Source: PALSA-350 sp963834445 (GTDB lineage Bacteria; Acidobacteriota; Terriglobia; Terriglobales; Acidobacteriaceae). From it: a stretch of 64,000 nucleotides of DNA. Shown here piece by piece: positions 9,169 through 18,138 of the stretch (positions are counted from its first letter, which is position 1; each line of letters opens with the position of its first letter). The stretch is taken from the NCBI GenBank assembly GCA_963834445.1, contig CAWIBU010000002.1, forward strand, positions 558,001 to 622,000, read 5' to 3'. The notes beneath the pieces are model-generated. The model ran no database searches. It was given only the letters and a program-made list of their open reading frames with translations, and was not told the DNA's origin. A program made the translations under genes and the position numbers.

Positions 9169-10284
9169 CTACTGTCGCTGTTGCAGCTGCCCGTCCCCGT
9201 TATATGCGCCACGCGAACCAACTGCCCGCGAAGTGGTCACACTAATCGGCGACTGCAGATGGAAACTGACCAGCGTTTCCGTAGGGATCTGCACCTGCTG
9301 CCCGCGCGTTACGCCATTGACCCCGGCGCCCAGACCGCCCCCAGCCACAGCACCGATCGCCGCACCGGTGCCACCGCCGGCCAGGGCGCCAATAATGGCT
9401 CCCAACCCCGCGCCGCCGCCGGTCTTCAGTGCGGTGTTCTTGCCCCGGCCATTGCCCTGCTTGGTGTACGCATCGGTGACCACATCCATTGGGTGCTCCA
9501 CCGTATTGAGGCGGGTCAACTCAATAGATAACTCCGAGTTACCCGAAAAATGGCCAGCATCCTTGGCGGAAACGACGCGCCCCACCACCGCCGCGCCGGC
9601 GCGCGCGACCACCATGCCATCCACGACCAAATCGTTAACCAGCGAACCATGGAACACTGAGTTCGATTGGGTAGTTTTGCTATCCAGCGTATCCGTCATG
9701 CGAATAGGGATCAATGTACCTGCCGGAACCGTGACTGTCTTCGCCACCGGAGGGGGCGGAGGAGGCGGGGGAGCCGGCACCACCTTGACCGCCTCCTGCA
9801 CAGGAGCAGGAGCAGGCGGGGGAGGCGGCGGCGGAGGCGCTACCTTCGCCACCTCCCTGCGCCGCTTCTCCGGCGCAGGACGGGCTTCCGCTCTGGCCGG
9901 CGCCACTACCAGGTTGTTCACGACCGTCCTGACCCCGTCCACGGAGGCGCTATCAGCCGCCGCCAGTGCCCGCGAGGCGTCGTTGTCGACTTTGCCATTC
10001 AGCGTGGCCACACCGTTGGCGACGGTCACCTTAATATCCTGTCCGCTCAATGCCGATTCCGCGCCGATCTTCGCCTGGATCCCGCTGTTGATCTGCTGGT
10101 CGTCGGGTGGAGCGGGCGCAGTTGGTGCGGGCGCCTGGGCCACCGGAGCAGGCGCAGGTTGCTGGGCGGCCGGGGTGGGCTCTTCCTTGGGGAGAAATGG
10201 GTTTCTGCAACCCGTTCCCAGGAGTACCAAACCGGCCAGGACCACCGCCGGCGCATTGCGTTGCATCAGAAAATTGGTCTTCAT
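9169..10284 (-). CDS. BON-domain lipoprotein with Pro-rich linker and glycine-rich tail
   Basis: A 371-residue predicted lipoprotein. The signal peptide ends in the lipobox LLGTGC (Cys26, or Cys20 if the internal Met7 is the start). Residues about 60-130 form a BON domain (VTVANGVATLNGKVDNDASR), a fold linked to envelope or lipid binding. A Pro/Ala/Val-rich linker with runs of prolines follows. The C-terminal part has a beta-rich segment (VPAGTLIPIRMTDTLDSKTT) and a glycine-rich, glycine-zipper-like stretch (GAIIGALAGGGTGAAIGAVA). It probably sits in the outer membrane or periplasm. The open frame on the opposite strand at 9113-10396 is a composition shadow. Precise function unknown. Confidence 0.85.
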   Translation of the reverse strand: MKTNFLMQRNAPAVVLAGLVLLGTGCRNPFLPKEEPTPAAQQPAPAPVAQAPAPTAPAPPDDQQINSGIQAKIGAESALSGQDIKVTVANGVATLNGKVDNDASRALAAADSASVDGVRTVVNNLVVAPARAEARPAPEKRRREVAKVAPPPPPPPPAPAPVQEAVKVVPAPPPPPPPPVAKTVTVPAGTLIPIRMTDTLDSKTTQSNSVFHGSLVNDLVVDGMVVARAGAAVVGRVVSAKDAGHFSGNSELSIELTRLNTVEHPMDVVTDAYTKQGNGRGKNTALKTGGGAGLGAIIGALAGGGTGAAIGAVAGGGLGAGVNGVTRGQQVQIPTETLVSFHLQSPISVTTSRAVGSRGAYNGDGQLQQRQ

Positions 10285-10529
10285 GAGAAACCCTCTTTCA
10301 CCACGCGGTTGGCACGTTTGCTTACACTACCTATTGACGCAGGAAATCGGAAACCGGTTCGCGCCGCGCTGCTTAAAGTTGTTCGCCTTCGGGTAAATCT
10401 GCATCCCATTATTGTTGCTGAGTTCACGGTACCCTGGCAATGCATCCTATGCTACTATCCGGGTTTTAACCCTGGGTTCCGTGGAAGCAGTATATTGATA
10501 CAAGTACAGTAAGTTAAGGGGAAGATTCG

Positions 10530-10937
10530 ATGACAGACGAGAATGAGAGCAGCGGCGGTGGTGGCGGTGGATTCGGCTGGTTTATAGTCGGGCTCGGCAT
10601 TGGCGCGGCAATCGGTGTGCTGTACGCTCCGCAAGCTGGAACAGATACCCGGGACAGTCTGGCTGAGAGCGCACGTGAGCGTGCCGAATACCTGAAACAG
10701 AAGTCCAGAGAGGCAGCGGCTCAGGTCAACACCTATGTCGATATCGGCAAGGGTCAAGTGAGCGACTACGTGGAGCGCGGCAAGCAGGCCGTCGATCGTG
10801 GCCGCACCCAGGTGGGAGACTACGTAGATACCGCGCGCAAAACGGTTGCCAAGCACGTTGACAAGGTGTCGGCAGCAGTGGATGCAGGCAAGAGCGCCTA
10901 TGTGACGACTACGTCCTCTGGCGACGGGCAAAACTAA
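10530..10937 (+). CDS. YtxH-like small membrane protein
   Basis: A 135-residue protein. A Gly/Ser-rich N-terminus is followed by one transmembrane segment (GWFIVGLGIGAAIGVLYAP, about residues 15-33), the YtxH-type signature, and then a long amphipathic helical region with repeated GKGQVSDYVERGKQAVDRG-like segments. Such proteins are often associated with envelope stress; the molecular role is not established. AAGGGGAAG lies about 8 bases upstream of the ATG. It precedes another single-pass helical protein at 11027, and the two probably form an envelope gene pair. Confidence 0.8.
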   Translation: MTDENESSGGGGGGFGWFIVGLGIGAAIGVLYAPQAGTDTRDSLAESARERAEYLKQKSREAAAQVNTYVDIGKGQVSDYVERGKQAVDRGRTQVGDYVDTARKTVAKHVDKVSAAVDAGKSAYVTTTSSGDGQN

Positions 10938-11026
10938 CGTATTCAGGGTGGTGGGGCGGCTCTCAGGCGCAGGTCCGGGAGCCGTTCTCAGACGAACGGC
11001 TCATTAAGGTTAGAAGCAATACGCAC

Positions 11027-11536
11027 ATGGATAAAACCACCCAAACTTTGCTCGTCATCTTTATAGCCATCGCCGCTATCAGCATTCTGGCGCAGGCTGG
11101 CTTCACCATGGCTATGTTTCTCGGTGCCCGCAAAGCCCAGAAGAAAATTATGGGACTGGCCGACGACGTACGGCTGCACGCCCTGCCGGCAATTATCGCC
11201 TCCCGCGATGTGATTCAGGACATAACGCCCAAACTCAGGATCATCACCGAGAACCTGGCGGCCACCACAGTAACGCTGCGGGCCAGGTCGGAACAGGTCG
11301 GTGGATTGGTCGGCGACGTAACCAACCGCGCCCAGGCCCAGGCCACGCGTGTCGATGGAATGGTCAAAGGGACCCTGGACCAATTAACCTTTGCCGTCCA
11401 TGCTCTTGAGCACGGGGTGGCTGTTCCGCTGCGCCAGGCCAACGGCATTCTCAACGGGCTGCGCGCCGGAGTCGATGTTCTGCGCAAGAAGACCCCGGTC
11501 GATCACCTGGAACCCGAAGACGACCTTTTCGTCTAG
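11027..11536 (+). CDS. Single-pass helical membrane protein (DUF948-like)
   Basis: A 169-residue protein with one N-terminal transmembrane helix (LLVIFIAIAAISILAQAGF, about residues 8-26). The remainder is predicted to be a long, mostly helical cytoplasmic or periplasmic region without cysteines, ending in an acidic tail (EPEDDLFV). This organisation resembles DUF948 proteins, which often neighbour YtxH genes, as here. No catalytic motif is visible. The assignment is by architecture and neighbour only. Confidence 0.7.
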   Translation: MDKTTQTLLVIFIAIAAISILAQAGFTMAMFLGARKAQKKIMGLADDVRLHALPAIIASRDVIQDITPKLRIITENLAATTVTLRARSEQVGGLVGDVTNRAQAQATRVDGMVKGTLDQLTFAVHALEHGVAVPLRQANGILNGLRAGVDVLRKKTPVDHLEPEDDLFV

Positions 11537-11556
11537 AAGCTGAACCTAGCGAGGCC

Positions 11557-11663
11557 CCCGGATTTCCTGTACGCGGATCCATCCAACGGCAGCTTGTGCG
11601 GCTGTCTTTAAGGAAAGCCGCGTGCAGTTGGGCGAATCCAATAAGCCGCGCAGGAAATCTGGG
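11557..11663. repeat. Isolated copy D of the palindromic element
   Basis: Ends are CCCGGATTTCCTGT and GCAGGAAATCTGGGG, with the central hairpin GTGCGGCTGTC - GGAAAGCCGCG. Unlike the other four copies it does not sit inside a recognisable TTTGTCATCCCGACC repeat, which suggests that the roughly 105-bp unit is a separate element. It lies 20 bases after the stop of the gene ending at 11536. Confidence 0.75.
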
Positions 11664-11724
11664 GACCTGGGCCACCCGCCCCTGTTGCGACCGGTGCTGC
11701 TTCTTCTCAGAAGCCGCACAGTCC

Positions 11725-12837
11725 TTAGACGATCCAGCCTCCGCCCACCACCTCATTGCCGCTGTAGAACACCGCAGCCTGACCAGGCGTTACCGCCCTT
11801 ACCGGCTCGTCGAACAAAGCTTCTACCTCATCGGCGCCGGTCTGCCGCAGAGTAGCCCAGGCCGGCTCATGGCGATGGCGAATCTTCACTTGCGCCCGCA
11901 TCTCCCCGGCCAGCCCCGCGATCGAAATCCAGTTGAGCCGCTGCGCCCGCAGCGAACTACGCAGCAACTCCTGCTCCCCGCCGACCGTGACCTGCTTGCT
12001 ATCCCGGTCGATCGAGATCACATAGAGCGGAGAAGGCGACGCCAAACCAAGCCCCTTGCGCTGCCCGACGGTGAAGTTGTGCACCCCGTCGTGCTTGCCC
12101 TGCGGCTGGCCGCCGGCGGAAACCAGCTCACCGGCCGTATCGGGCAAAGACTCGCCTTGTTCCTCGAGGTAAGCATCGATAAACCGCTTGTAGTCCCCTC
12201 CAGGGATAAAGCAAATCTCCTGCGAGTCTGCCTTGTTGGCTAACGCCAGCCCGAATCCGTGGGCCAGCGCGCGTACCTCCGGCTTGGTGAATCCGCCCAG
12301 GGGAAACAGCGAACGCGCCAACTGCTCCTGGGTCAACCCAAACAGGAAATAGGTCTGGTCTTTGCCGGCATCCGCCGGCCGCTTGAGGATCCACCGCCCG
12401 CGCGCTGGATCGTATTCATTGCGAGCGTAGTGCCCGGTGGCAATCTTCTCGGCGCCAATCTGGCGCGCGGTCAAAAGCAGCTGGTCAAACTTGAGGTGGT
12501 TGTTACACAGGCTGCAGGGGATCGGCGTCCGCCCCGCCAGGTACTCATCCACGAACGGCCGAATCACATCCCGCTCGAACCGCTCCTGGTGATTGACCAC
12601 GTAGTAGGGAATCTGCAGCATTTCCGCGACTCGGCGCGCGTCGTACACATCATCAATGGAACAGCAACGCCCCTGCACCTGCTCCGGCATGCCATCCTGG
12701 CCGGCCAGGCGACGCTGGTTCCACAACTGCATCGTCAGGCCCACGAGCGTGTGCCCGTCTGCCTTGAGCATGGCGGCAACCGCGGACGAATCCACCCCAC
12801 CTGACATCGCCACCGCGATCGTTTCATTGTTCATCAC
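11725..12837 (-). CDS. mnmA: tRNA-specific 2-thiouridylase
   Basis: MnmA installs the 2-thio group on U34 of tRNA-Lys, -Glu and -Gln, using ATP and sulfur passed from a cysteine desulfurase. The 370-residue length is typical. The PP-loop SGGVDSS is at residues 12-18. The first catalytic Cys is in the PCSLCN motif (Cys111) and the second in SQEICF near residue 208. The C-terminal beta-barrel ends in VFYSGNEVVGGGWIV. Its ATG overlaps the stop of the upstream cysteine desulfurase gene by 4 bases, so translation is probably coupled. That arrangement supports a dedicated sulfur-donor role for the neighbour. Confidence 0.95.
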   Translation of the reverse strand: MMNNETIAVAMSGGVDSSAVAAMLKADGHTLVGLTMQLWNQRRLAGQDGMPEQVQGRCCSIDDVYDARRVAEMLQIPYYVVNHQERFERDVIRPFVDEYLAGRTPIPCSLCNNHLKFDQLLLTARQIGAEKIATGHYARNEYDPARGRWILKRPADAGKDQTYFLFGLTQEQLARSLFPLGGFTKPEVRALAHGFGLALANKADSQEICFIPGGDYKRFIDAYLEEQGESLPDTAGELVSAGGQPQGKHDGVHNFTVGQRKGLGLASPSPLYVISIDRDSKQVTVGGEQELLRSSLRAQRLNWISIAGLAGEMRAQVKIRHRHEPAWATLRQTGADEVEALFDEPVRAVTPGQAAVFYSGNEVVGGGWIV

Positions 12838-13985
12838 CGCACCGCCACCGCAGAAAGCTCACGCAATCTGGCCACCTGCGCCGCGACCAGGGCAATCGTC
12901 TGCGCAATGTCTTCTTCTGTTGTCAGCCGATGCAAGCTCAAGCGCAGGCTGGCGCGCGCCCGCTCGCTGGATAGCCCCATCGCCTCGAGAACATGGGAGG
13001 GCTCGTTGGCGCCCGAAGAGCAAGCTGCGCCGCTCGATACCGCCAGGCCTTTGAGGTCAAGCCCGATCACCAGCGCTTCGCCTTCCACATGATCGAACCA
13101 CAGGTTGGTGGTGTTGGGCACGCGGGCTGTACCGCCGCCATTCACCCCGCACTCTGTACACCCCGCCAGCAGCCCCGCCTCCAGGCGGTCCCGCAGGACC
13201 CTCATTTGTTCCGCAGCGCCATTGTGCAGTGCTGCGATGGCGCACTCCGCGGCCTGACCGAGGCCCACGATCCCGGCCACATTCTCGGTGCCGGCGCGCC
13301 GCTGCCGCTCATGTGCGCCGCCGGCAAATAAAGGCTCGAGCCGTGTGCCACGACGGACAAACAGCGCGCCCGTCCCCTGCGGCCCATGCATCTTGTGCCC
13401 GGAAATCGTCAGCAGATGGCACCCCAGGTCATCCACCGCCAGCGGCATCTTGCCTGCCGCCTGCACCGCGTCTACATGGAACCGAACCCCTGCCTCGGCA
13501 GCGATCTTCCCGATCGCCGCGACCGGCTGCAAAACCCCCGTCTCGTTGTTGGCCAGCATCACGCTGACCAGCCGGGTGTTCGGCCGCAGGGCCTTGCGCA
13601 CATCCTCAGCGGCCAGCACCCCCTGCGCGTCAACTGGCAAAAATTCGATTTCGACGCCGCGGTCGCGCAATCGCTCCACCGCATGCAGCACCGCGTGGTG
13701 CTCGACGGTGCTGGTGATGACGTGGTCCCCAGGGCGCACCGAGCCAAAGATCGCCAGGTTGTCGCTTTCTGTGCCGCCGCTGGTAAAAACCACCTCCGCT
13801 GACCGGCAACCCAGCAGCCGGGCCACGCTGGCGCGAGCCTGCTCGACCGCCGAACGCGCATGCTGCCCTTCCTGGTGGATCGACGAGGCGTTGCCGAACC
13901 GCTCCAGCAGAAATGGGCGCATGGCCTCCAGCACCTCTGGCAGCAGAGGGGTGGTGGCATTCGCATCCAGGTAAATTCGCCGCAC
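12834..13985 (-). CDS. Cysteine desulfurase (IscS/NifS type)
   Basis: A 383-residue PLP enzyme that releases sulfur from cysteine as a persulfide. The PLP Lys is Lys198 in SGHKMHGPQGTG, preceded by HVDAVQAAGK. The persulfide Cys is Cys322 in the mobile loop SSGAACSSGANEPSHVL. The loop length and the N-terminus YLDANATTPLLPEV match group I (NifS/IscS) enzymes. The gene overlaps mnmA by 4 bases and no iscU or scaffold gene is adjacent. It therefore probably supplies sulfur for tRNA thiolation, and perhaps for Fe-S assembly elsewhere. Confidence 0.93.
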   Translation of the reverse strand: MRRIYLDANATTPLLPEVLEAMRPFLLERFGNASSIHQEGQHARSAVEQARASVARLLGCRSAEVVFTSGGTESDNLAIFGSVRPGDHVITSTVEHHAVLHAVERLRDRGVEIEFLPVDAQGVLAAEDVRKALRPNTRLVSVMLANNETGVLQPVAAIGKIAAEAGVRFHVDAVQAAGKMPLAVDDLGCHLLTISGHKMHGPQGTGALFVRRGTRLEPLFAGGAHERQRRAGTENVAGIVGLGQAAECAIAALHNGAAEQMRVLRDRLEAGLLAGCTECGVNGGGTARVPNTTNLWFDHVEGEALVIGLDLKGLAVSSGAACSSGANEPSHVLEAMGLSSERARASLRLSLHRLTTEEDIAQTIALVAAQVARLRELSAVAVR

Positions 13986-14082
13986 AAGCGCTCCTGGCCT
14001 TATTCTACGGGAACCGGCCCACCGCTCATCCCCGTAAACCTGATAGGCTTCTTCTGCTAAACACGCTTAAGGGAGATTGATC

Positions 14083-14658
14083 GTGAACAACAAATTCCGG
14101 CTCACCGCCGTCGCCGCCTGTAGCCTGCTTCTTGCGCCCGCTTTTTCATTCGCCAAACCAGCAGCCGAACCAACTGTTCACCTCGCTGGCGCCCAAGCCG
14201 AGCCTGGTCAGGCTTTTGCCAAGCTTTTTCACGGTCAGGCAGAAGAAGTGATCGCGGCCGCTGAAGCCATGCCCGCCGATAAATATAATTTCGCCCCCAC
14301 CAGCGGCAACTTCAAAGGCGTAAGGACCTTCGCCCAGGAAGTGACACATGTTGCTGAAGCGCAGTATTTCTTCTTTAGTGGGTTCGGGGTCAAGCCGGAG
14401 ATCGATCCGCAGTCGATTAGCAAATTGACCAGCAAGGATGACGCCGTCAAAGCGCTGAAAGAGTCCTATGCGTTCGCGGAGAAGGCGATGGAAACCATTA
14501 CGCCGGAAAATGCATTTGAAGTGATCAAGGAGGTCGACGGCGGCAACACCCGGGCCACGATCGCCGCCGTGGGCCTGGCCCACACCAATGACCACTACGG
14601 CCAGATGGTGGAATACCTGCGCATGAACGGAATTGTTCCCCCGGCCAGCCGGAAATAG
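14083..14658 (+). CDS. Exported DinB-family protein
   Basis: A 191-residue protein with a signal peptide (about residues 1-23, ending FSFAKPA) followed by a four-helix DinB-like domain. The His residues visible (KLFHGQAEEVI, FAQEVTHVAEAQYF, GLAHTNDHYGQMVEYL) match the three-His metal site of this family. The GTG at 14083 is preferred over the TTG at 14077, because AGGGAG lies about 8 bases before the GTG but almost touches the TTG. Secreted DinB proteins are expanded in Acidobacteriota; their substrate is unknown. No operon partner is evident. Confidence 0.8.
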   Translation: MNNKFRLTAVAACSLLLAPAFSFAKPAAEPTVHLAGAQAEPGQAFAKLFHGQAEEVIAAAEAMPADKYNFAPTSGNFKGVRTFAQEVTHVAEAQYFFFSGFGVKPEIDPQSISKLTSKDDAVKALKESYAFAEKAMETITPENAFEVIKEVDGGNTRATIAAVGLAHTNDHYGQMVEYLRMNGIVPPASRK

Positions 14659-14676
14659 CTCATTTTTCTCGAATGC

Positions 14677-14780
14677 GGGTGCCCCATCCTTCGCGTTTTT
14701 TGCGAAGGGTGGGATCCACGAATGTTGGATTGACCGTCTTTGATTCCACCCTTTGCAAAAAACGCAAGGATGGGGCACCC
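14677..14780. repeat. 104-bp imperfect palindrome with GATGGGGCACCC ends
   Basis: The left arm starts GGGTGCCCCATCCTTCGCG and the right arm ends ACGCAAGGATGGGGCACCC, so transcripts in either direction could fold into a long stem of about 38 bases with a central loop. A partial copy (GATGGGGCACCCGCATTCC) follows at about 14825-14843. The fragment GGGTTGGGATCGACGAATG near 2440 resembles the inner arm (GGGTGGGATCCACGAATG). It lies between convergent genes (DinB and citrate synthase), so it could also serve as a bidirectional terminator. Confidence 0.75.
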
Positions 14781-14876
14781 GGAGATTGGTGGTACGTCAA
14801 ATCGTGGGGCTTGTTTGAGGGCGAGATGGGGCACCCGCATTCCTGGCGGAGCGAGAGAAATAAACGGCACTCGACC

Positions 14877-16010
14877 CTAGCGTTTTTCCACCGCAACATA
14901 CTTCACCGGATACTCGGGGCCGATGTACTCGGCGCGCGGTCGAATCAGGCGATTGTCATCGAGCTGCTCGATCACATGCGCAGCCCACCCGGATATCCGG
15001 CTCACGGCGAAGATTGCCGTGAACAGGTCAAGATCGATGCCCAGCATGGTGTAAGTCGAAGCCGAATAGAAATCGACGTTCGCGTTCAATTTCTTTTCCG
15101 CCAGAATGTATTGCTCAATCGCCCGCGACATCTTGTACCACTTGGCGTTGCCGGAAGACTCGCCCAACTCCTCCGACATCTTGCGTAGATGGGTCGCTCG
15201 GGGATCTTCTGTGTGGTACACACGATGCCCGAAGCCAGAAATTTTCTTCTTTTGCGCCAGTAGTTTAGCCACATAATCAACCGGGTCAGCGCCCTCCTGA
15301 TCGATGGCGAACAGCATCCGCATGACCGCCTCGTTGGCCCCGCCATGCAGCGGACCCTTGAGCGCGCCAATGGCGCCGGTAATCGCAGAATGAATGTCAG
15401 AGAGCGTAGCCGCAATGACGCGGGCGGCAAAGGTGGAGGCATTCAGCTCATGGTCGGCATGCAGAATCAGCGCCAGGTCGAACGTTTTGGTAGCCGTGAC
15501 CGAGGGCTTCTCCCCGTTCAACATCCAAAGGAAATTTGCCGCGTGGCTGAGCGAGGGGTCGGGCGCGACAACGTTCTTGCCCTTGCGCAGACGGTCGTAA
15601 GCCGCAACCAACATGGCAATCTGCGACGTCAGGCGGAAACTCTTGCTCACATTGGCATCGTGCTCATTGTCGCTCTCGTCCGGGTCATAAAAGCTGAGCG
15701 CCGAAACCGCCGTCCGCAGCACTTCCATCGGCGTCGCGCTCGCGGGAAAGGAGCGCAGTAAATCGAGAATTTTCGGATCGAGCGTGCGCGCTTCCGTTAG
15801 CCGCCTGCTGAATTCTTCCAGTTCCGCCCGCCCTGGTAGCCGCCCAAACCACAAAAGATAGCTGGTCTCTTCAAACGTGGACTTCACGGCCAGCTCATGG
15901 ATGTCGATCCCGCGGTAGGCCAGCACGCCGGCATCGCCATCAATCCAGCAGATGCCCGAGTTGGCCGCAACTACCCCGGCAAGTCCCTTACCCACCACCG
16001 CTGTCGACAT
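14877..16010 (-). CDS. gltA: Citrate synthase
   Basis: A 377-residue citrate synthase condensing oxaloacetate and acetyl-CoA, of the shorter CitZ-like type rather than the 430-residue type II. Family motifs include the N-terminal YRGIDIHELA, the active-site GPLHGGANEAV, GFGHRVYHTEDPRA and the late NVDFYSASTYTMLGI. The ATG at 16010 is chosen because the protein family starts with STAVVGKGLAGVVAA and GGAG lies upstream; the longer frame to 16061 adds unrelated residues. It could instead be a 2-methylcitrate synthase, but no prp genes are nearby. Confidence 0.92.
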   Translation of the reverse strand: MSTAVVGKGLAGVVAANSGICWIDGDAGVLAYRGIDIHELAVKSTFEETSYLLWFGRLPGRAELEEFSRRLTEARTLDPKILDLLRSFPASATPMEVLRTAVSALSFYDPDESDNEHDANVSKSFRLTSQIAMLVAAYDRLRKGKNVVAPDPSLSHAANFLWMLNGEKPSVTATKTFDLALILHADHELNASTFAARVIAATLSDIHSAITGAIGALKGPLHGGANEAVMRMLFAIDQEGADPVDYVAKLLAQKKKISGFGHRVYHTEDPRATHLRKMSEELGESSGNAKWYKMSRAIEQYILAEKKLNANVDFYSASTYTMLGIDLDLFTAIFAVSRISGWAAHVIEQLDDNRLIRPRAEYIGPEYPVKYVAVEKR

Positions 16011-16099
16011 TCGGAAGGCTCCTTTGGCTGTTAGATGCTCCAGGTTGCCAGCGCCGGGCACTCTTTGTTTTATAGCGCAGCGCTCTGAATCTTGTCACT

Positions 16100-17143
16100 T
16101 TACCGACCCGGGACGAATGCGCCCAGCGCCACCGCGGGCGTTTCGCCCTGCAAGAGCTGGCGCACAAGCAGGCCAGTGGCCGGGGCTAGCAGGATTCCAT
16201 TACGAAAGTGTCCGGTAGCCATCCAGCAATGTGGTTGGCCCGCGCTGCCGATCAGAGGCAGGCCGTCGCGCGTGCCGGGCCGCAACCCTGTCCAGCTGGC
16301 AACCACCGGCGCGGAGCCGATGGGGGGCCACAAATCCGCGGCCAGAACACGCAGCCACTCGGTCGCCGTAGGCTCGACCTGGCGATCGAAGCCCACACGC
16401 TCCACCGTGGCCCCTACCACCACCAGGCCCTCCCCCCGGGGCACCAGGTAAACCTCAGGGGAGCGCAGAACATACGGCAGATCGAGCGGAGGCGCCAGGC
16501 GGACAGTATGCATCTGCCCCTTCCACGGTTCGACGGCAGCGGCCAGCGGCTGCACCCCACCCGCCCAGGCGCCACAACAATTGACGAATGCACCCGCGCT
16601 CATGACGCCGTTCTGGGTTTTTACCTCGACCGCGCCGGTCTGACTGGTCACGCTGATTACTTCGGTTTGCTCAAGCAAGGCAACGCCTGCGGCGGCTGCG
16701 GCCAGGGGCAGAGCGAGGCACAGGTCGCGCGGATCGAGGCTCGCCTCTTCCAGCCACAAGAAGGATCGCCTCCTGGTGGCCAACCCGGGAATGCGCCTGG
16801 CCGCCTCATCTGCGCTGATCGCATAACGTAGCGCATCGCCGGAAAACGCCTCCGCTGCCTGCACAGACCCGCGGGTGCGCAGCGGCACAGAGCACCCGGA
16901 AAGCTGTTCAATGGATGCCAGGTACTCGGGATAAAGCCGGGAGCTAAGGAGAGCAAACTCAGCCAGCGCTGGCGGGAGCTCGGGGTCGCTGGGCGCCAAC
17001 ATGCCGGCGGCCGCCCAGGAGGCTTCCGCCATGGCTCGTCCTTTTTCGACGACCTGCACGCGCAGCCCGCTCCTGGCTAGTTCAAGCGCGGCAGACAGGC
17101 CGATAATGCCTGCGCCGGCAACGATGACATCTACAGTCTCCAC
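16100..17143 (-). CDS. thiO: Glycine oxidase ThiO-like FAD oxidoreductase
   Basis: A 347-residue DAO-family flavoprotein. It begins with a dinucleotide-binding motif (VAGAGIIGLSAALELARSG) and has SWAAAGMLAP near residue 45, the conserved ThiO region after the first helix. The C-terminus carries SWTGLRPGTRDGLPLIG and the substrate/FAD motif MATGHFRNGILLAPATG. ThiO oxidises glycine to iminoglyoxylate for thiazole synthesis. The GTG at 17143 is chosen because it directly precedes the Rossmann strand; the extension to 17233 overlaps the divergent gene at 17220. No thiG/thiS is adjacent, so another amino-acid oxidase role is possible. Confidence 0.8.
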   Translation of the reverse strand: METVDVIVAGAGIIGLSAALELARSGLRVQVVEKGRAMAEASWAAAGMLAPSDPELPPALAEFALLSSRLYPEYLASIEQLSGCSVPLRTRGSVQAAEAFSGDALRYAISADEAARRIPGLATRRRSFLWLEEASLDPRDLCLALPLAAAAAGVALLEQTEVISVTSQTGAVEVKTQNGVMSAGAFVNCCGAWAGGVQPLAAAVEPWKGQMHTVRLAPPLDLPYVLRSPEVYLVPRGEGLVVVGATVERVGFDRQVEPTATEWLRVLAADLWPPIGSAPVVASWTGLRPGTRDGLPLIGSAGQPHCWMATGHFRNGILLAPATGLLVRQLLQGETPAVALGAFVPGR

Positions 17144-17219
17144 CCGTCCATTGTAGGATGGGGAAACACAGCGGAGCCGCCCATGGGAACCGGCGCCGCG
17201 GCGGAAAGAGGAAGATCGC

Positions 17220-18059
17220 ATGAGCGACGACAACTACGAGACAGCCGAACGAACCCAATCCGGGCTGTTTATTGCCATTCTCGGCTTTGCCGCGTTGGCC
17301 TCTGCGGGTGGGCTTATCTGGAGCTACACGCTTGAAAATCGGCTGGAAAAATCACAGACCGCGCTGGTGAACGCGCAGCAGCAGAACGACAAGCTGGCAG
17401 AGAGCCTCAACGAAACCAACGCCAAGCTTCGTGTAACCTCTGAGACCCTGGGGCAGAGCGTAGGGCTGACCCAGCGCCAGCTGGAAGCGCGCGCCAGTGA
17501 GTTCCTCAAGCGTCAGCAGGCGGAAACCAGCCGTCTGGAGAAAGAGCAGGAGGCTGCGCAGGCCGAAGCCCAGAAGCAGATTGGCGCGGTATCGAGCGAC
17601 GTTTCTGCGGTCAAGACCGATGTAGGCGGCGTGAAGACCGACGTGGCCGCCACCAAGACCGAACTACAGAATGCCGAAGGCCGTTTGCAGCGTGTTACCG
17701 GCGATCTGGGGCTGACCAGCGGCCTGGTCGCCACCAACGCCAAGGAACTGGATATCCTCAAGCACAAGGGTGATCGTAACTATTACGATCTGAATCTGAC
17801 CAAGGGGGCCAAGCCGACACCCATCTCCGGCATCAGCCTGCAATTGAAGAAGGCGGACACCAAGCATTCGAAGTACACCCTGCTGGTGGAATCCGACGAC
17901 AAGAAAATCGAGAAGAAGGATAAGAACGTCGACGAACCGGTCCAGTTCTACACCGGTAAAGACAAGCTTCTCTACGAGCTGGTGATCAACACCATTAACA
18001 AGAACCAGGTAATCGGTTACCTGGCAACCCCCAAAAACGCCCCGCCCGCCTCCAACTAA
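17220..18059 (+). CDS. Membrane-anchored coiled-coil protein, unknown function
   Basis: A 279-residue protein with one N-terminal transmembrane helix (SGLFIAILGFAALASAGGLI, about residues 14-33). A long coiled coil follows, rich in Gln, Ala and Glu, with a degenerate short repeat around VSAVKTDVGGVKTDVAATK near residues 127-145. The C-terminal region of about 80 residues is Lys-rich and beta-rich (GISLQLKKADTKHSKYTLLV). It diverges from thiO. No enzyme motif is visible; a scaffold or periplasmic spacer role would fit, but this is unproven. Confidence 0.75.
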   Translation: MSDDNYETAERTQSGLFIAILGFAALASAGGLIWSYTLENRLEKSQTALVNAQQQNDKLAESLNETNAKLRVTSETLGQSVGLTQRQLEARASEFLKRQQAETSRLEKEQEAAQAEAQKQIGAVSSDVSAVKTDVGGVKTDVAATKTELQNAEGRLQRVTGDLGLTSGLVATNAKELDILKHKGDRNYYDLNLTKGAKPTPISGISLQLKKADTKHSKYTLLVESDDKKIEKKDKNVDEPVQFYTGKDKLLYELVINTINKNQVIGYLATPKNAPPASN

Positions 18060-18062
18060 AGA

Positions 18063-18083
18063 GAGGGAACTGACCGTTCCCTC
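18063..18083 (+). terminator. Candidate hairpin terminator
   Basis: GAGGGAAC - TGACC - GTTCCCTC forms an 8-bp stem 4 bases after the stop at 18059. The T-rich stretch (CTCTTTATT) begins about 8 bases later rather than at once, so this may be a weak terminator. Confidence 0.45.
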
Positions 18084-18138
18084 GGGCGCTCTTTATTCTC
18101 AAATGGTGTGATCTCTGTCGTCGGGATGGAAGAGAGCT

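Noticed and set aside
9113..10396. 427-residue open frame on the plus strand
   Set aside because: It lies opposite the BON lipoprotein; its Ala/Thr/Gly-rich and Pro-rich sequence mirrors the lipoprotein's GC-rich codons, and the minus-strand gene has a lipobox and a BON domain.
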